64,000 bases of DNA, from the NCBI RefSeq assembly GCF_014205165.1, contig NZ_JACHMZ010000001.1, positions 6,244,501 through 6,308,500 of the forward strand, given 5' to 3'. Below are positions 62,405-64,000 of this stretch, piece after piece (positions within the stretch are counted from its first letter, which is position 1; the number at the start of each line of letters is the position of its first letter). The notes beneath the pieces are model-generated. The model ran no database searches and had not been told where the DNA came from. It saw nothing but the letters and a program-made list of their open reading frames with translations. Position numbers and translations under genes: made by a program. Source of the stretch: Micromonospora carbonacea (lineage in GTDB: Bacteria > Actinomycetota > Actinomycetes > Mycobacteriales > Micromonosporaceae).

Positions 62405-62680
62405 TTACCCGAGGAGGATGCGGTGGCGGAGCAGGGTGAAGCCCGCTCGTCCGTGCATTTGACGGGCGATCCGTTTGGTCCTGGTGTTGACGCCTTCGGT
62501 GGGGCCGTTGCTGTACGGAAGCGTGAGCGCCGCGTTCACGGCGTCGCGGTCCCGTTCCAGGCCCCGAGCATAGGCGTGCAGATGGGGCAGATCTGCCGCG
62601 CGAACATCGTTGATCCAGTGCGAGAGCCCGTCGGCGTTTCCCGGCTGGGGTGTGAGGAACTGGGCGAAGCCCTCGACTGG
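62405..62680 (-). pseudogene. ISL3-family transposase C-terminal fragment
   Basis: On the minus strand: VEGFAQFLTPQPGNADGLSH, LPHLHAYARGLERDRDAVNA, ALTLPYSNGPTEGVNTRTKR and IARQMHGRAGFTLLRHRIL. This is the C-terminus of ISL3-type transposases, including the catalytic Glu in PTEG. The upstream two-thirds is absent. Confidence 0.75.
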
Positions 62681-63138
62681 GACTGCGTAGTTTTCCTTCG
62701 TCCGGACGGAACGTGCCGCCCCAGCCGTTGAGTCCGCCGCGCTGGTTGGTGCTGAGGGAAGCCATGCCGGAGATGCAGGCACCGTCGACCAGAATCAGCC
62801 TCACAGGACCCGAGTAGGTCGTCGTCATAGTCATCAACCCTTCAGGACGTAACGCCGTGTACCCCGGCCCCGGCTGGCTGACATCATCAGGAGGTACGGC
62901 GTCGAGTCCGACCATGGTGTGCTCAACCTGGCCGCGACCGCACGTTAGGAGTATGGGTCGATGTTTGTGTCTGCCTAGTTCATGAGCCAGAGGCGCGCCT
63001 TGGACGGCTGACAGTCGACCTTGGCAGACCAGCGCCCGAGGCCTCATCGATCCACGGGAGAACGCGGAGCATTACTGAGCCATGGCCGGCCTCTTGCCGA
63101 TCGGACGATTTCGCTGTGCCGAAGAGCGCATGAGACGC
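62681..63138. other. Non-coding region between the ISL3 fragment and the cold-shock gene
   Basis: No coding region, RNA or repeat was recognised. Confidence 0.35.
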
Positions 63139-63176
63139 CGAACGGCGGCCCGCTGAACCAGTCGGGCCGCCGTTCG
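63139..63176 (-). terminator. Perfect-stem terminator of the cold-shock gene
   Basis: CGAACGGCGGCCCG (63139-63152) pairs exactly with CGGGCCGCCGTTCG (63163-63176) around a ten-base loop, about 12 bp after the stop codon of the leftward cold-shock gene. Confidence 0.75.
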
Positions 63177-63187
63177 CAGAGCGTGGA

Positions 63188-63391
63188 TCAGAGCGGGCGG
63201 ATGTTCTCCGCCTGCGGGCCCTTCTGGCCCTGGGTGATGTCGAACTCCACCTTCTGGTTCTCGTCGAGGCTGCGGAAGCCGCTCGCCGAGATCGCGGAGA
63301 AGTGGGCGAAGACGTCGGCGCCGCCGTCGTCCGGGCTGATGAAGCCGAAGCCCTTGTCGGCGTTGAACCACTTCACGGTGCCTGTAGTCAT
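63188..63391 (-). CDS. Cold-shock domain protein (CspA family)
   Basis: A 67-residue single CSD protein from ATG 63391 with GAAGGAG upstream; a longer frame to 63424 is unlikely. It has [18 protein letters not shown] (RNP1 KGFGFI), VFAHFSAI (RNP2) and the [10 protein letters not shown] end typical of actinobacterial Csp proteins. It binds single-stranded nucleic acid and melts mRNA structure. It is a single-gene unit with a strong terminator downstream. Confidence 0.95.
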   Translation of the reverse strand: MTTGTVKWFNADKGFGFISPDDGGADVFAHFSAISASGFRSLDENQKVEFDITQGQKGPQAENIRPL

Positions 63392-63628
63392 GTCTGCTCC
63401 TTCGCAGGCTGTCAGAGGCCGCACTGTGCGGACCCCTACGCCGCCGCGTTGATCACCCGCGTCGAAACGACACGAAAAACGAAAAGCGCCTGGATGGGTT
63501 TCAGATGCCCCATCAGGCGCCGGAAAACGTCTACGGAAATCAAAACTGCAACTCGGTTACTGTAACACATGATCCATCGTCGGGTCCGATGGCGGTCGGT
63601 GGGCCTGGCCGCTGAGCTTGCTTTTTTG

Positions 63629-63703
63629 CGGAGGCGCGCTCGGATCCACGCCGTGCTCGGCGACCCGGCGCGCCTGGCGATCGTGGACGCGCCCCCCGGG
63701 TGA
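63629..63703 (+). pseudogene. Possible ArsR-type regulator fragment
   Basis: The short frame ARIHAVLGDPARLAIVDA, stopping at TGA 63701, resembles the first helices of ArsR-family winged-helix proteins. The following DNA to the window edge contains an unrelated-looking acidic frame (SLDESRDFLTVLDALDTAAG) that I cannot assign. Weak evidence because of the short length. Confidence 0.3.
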
Positions 63704-64000
63704 CGCCGTTTCCCTCGACGAGTCGCGCGATTTCCTCACCGTCCTCGATGCCCTCGACACCGCGGCCGGCACCGACCGCGCCGACCTGCTCGACAGGCTT
63801 GCCACGTTCCCCACCCGCCACCACTGCCCTACGCGGCCAACTCGGTACGGCCGAGGGCTTCGCCAACACCCTCCGCGCCGAACTCGACGATCGTGGTCAT
63901 GACGGCCCACTACCTGAGCACCGCCGCCGCCTGGCCAGCGGCGGCCTGCTCGGTCCGGTCGGCGGCGACTGGCACCGCATCCCCTCTCGCACCTCGCCGC
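63704..64000. other. Unassigned edge sequence
   Basis: An open rightward frame with helical composition is present up to about 63900, but the product is not recognised and the window ends here. Confidence 0.3.

Overview
The window is high-GC DNA with actinomycete features: GTG starts, Shine-Dalgarno GGAGG, a transposon load of IS701, IS3, IS481, IS6, IS630, ISL3 and IS1380 types, secreted RHS and LamG proteins, and CHAT/CATRA/EACC1 conflict modules. A filamentous actinomycete, probably Micromonosporaceae, fits best. That is inference; no ribosomal or other strong phylogenetic marker is present.

Region 1 (0.7-15.2 kb) is a dense signalling/immunity block. Two large TPR-CHAT (caspase-like) proteins are transcribed divergently from a 73-bp spacer. 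The rightward one is followed by a small TIR-like protein with an intact catalytic Glu and a two-helix membrane protein with a ThsA-type macro domain, so a Thoeris-like TIR/macro pair sits behind a CHAT protease. Facing it is a leftward three-gene CATRA-type operon: a TPR-CHAT protease, a CATRA-associated small protein, and a CATRA-N / membrane helix / class III cyclase-like / TIR-like fusion whose TIR domain has lost the catalytic Glu.

Region 2 (15.6-34.8 kb) is a mobile-element graveyard with defence genes. It holds a broken tyrosine integrase fused to an IS1380 remnant, a 3' tRNA-Arg fragment that looks like an attachment site, a complete Hachiman pair (hamA-hamB), and an IS6 pseudogene. 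An intact IS481 interrupts a small gene with a 14-bp target duplication. Then come a HEPN-like RX4H protein, an AbiJ-NTD-like protein with a PD-(D/E)XK core, and a TIGR02391-type gene cut by an intact IS3 element. That IS3 abuts a four-repeat degenerate CRISPR array without cas genes, followed by an IS630 fragment.

Region 3 (34.9-46.2 kb) is a leftward operon: a 1.5-kb-residue secreted FG-GAP/LamG protein, a 2131-residue RHS protein with a variable Gly-rich C-terminus, and a small two-helix membrane protein placed where an immunity protein would be.

Region 4 (46.5-54.9 kb) has an AraC fragment, a stand-alone degenerate TrwC-like relaxase domain, an EACC1-like membrane protein overlapping a fourth TPR-CHAT protease, and a separate protein homologous to the N-terminal domain of that protease. 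Next is an IS701 copy whose transposase is split by a 751-bp transposase-less element with IS21-like ends that carries a P-loop kinase gene.

Region 5 (55-64 kb) has an alpha/beta hydrolase divergent from an HxlR regulator, an AraC fragment, an HTH-nSTAND-WD40 protein divergent from a DUF4173 membrane protein across a spacer full of GGACAACC motifs, an ISL3 fragment, a cold-shock protein with its terminator, and a broken ArsR-like start at the edge.
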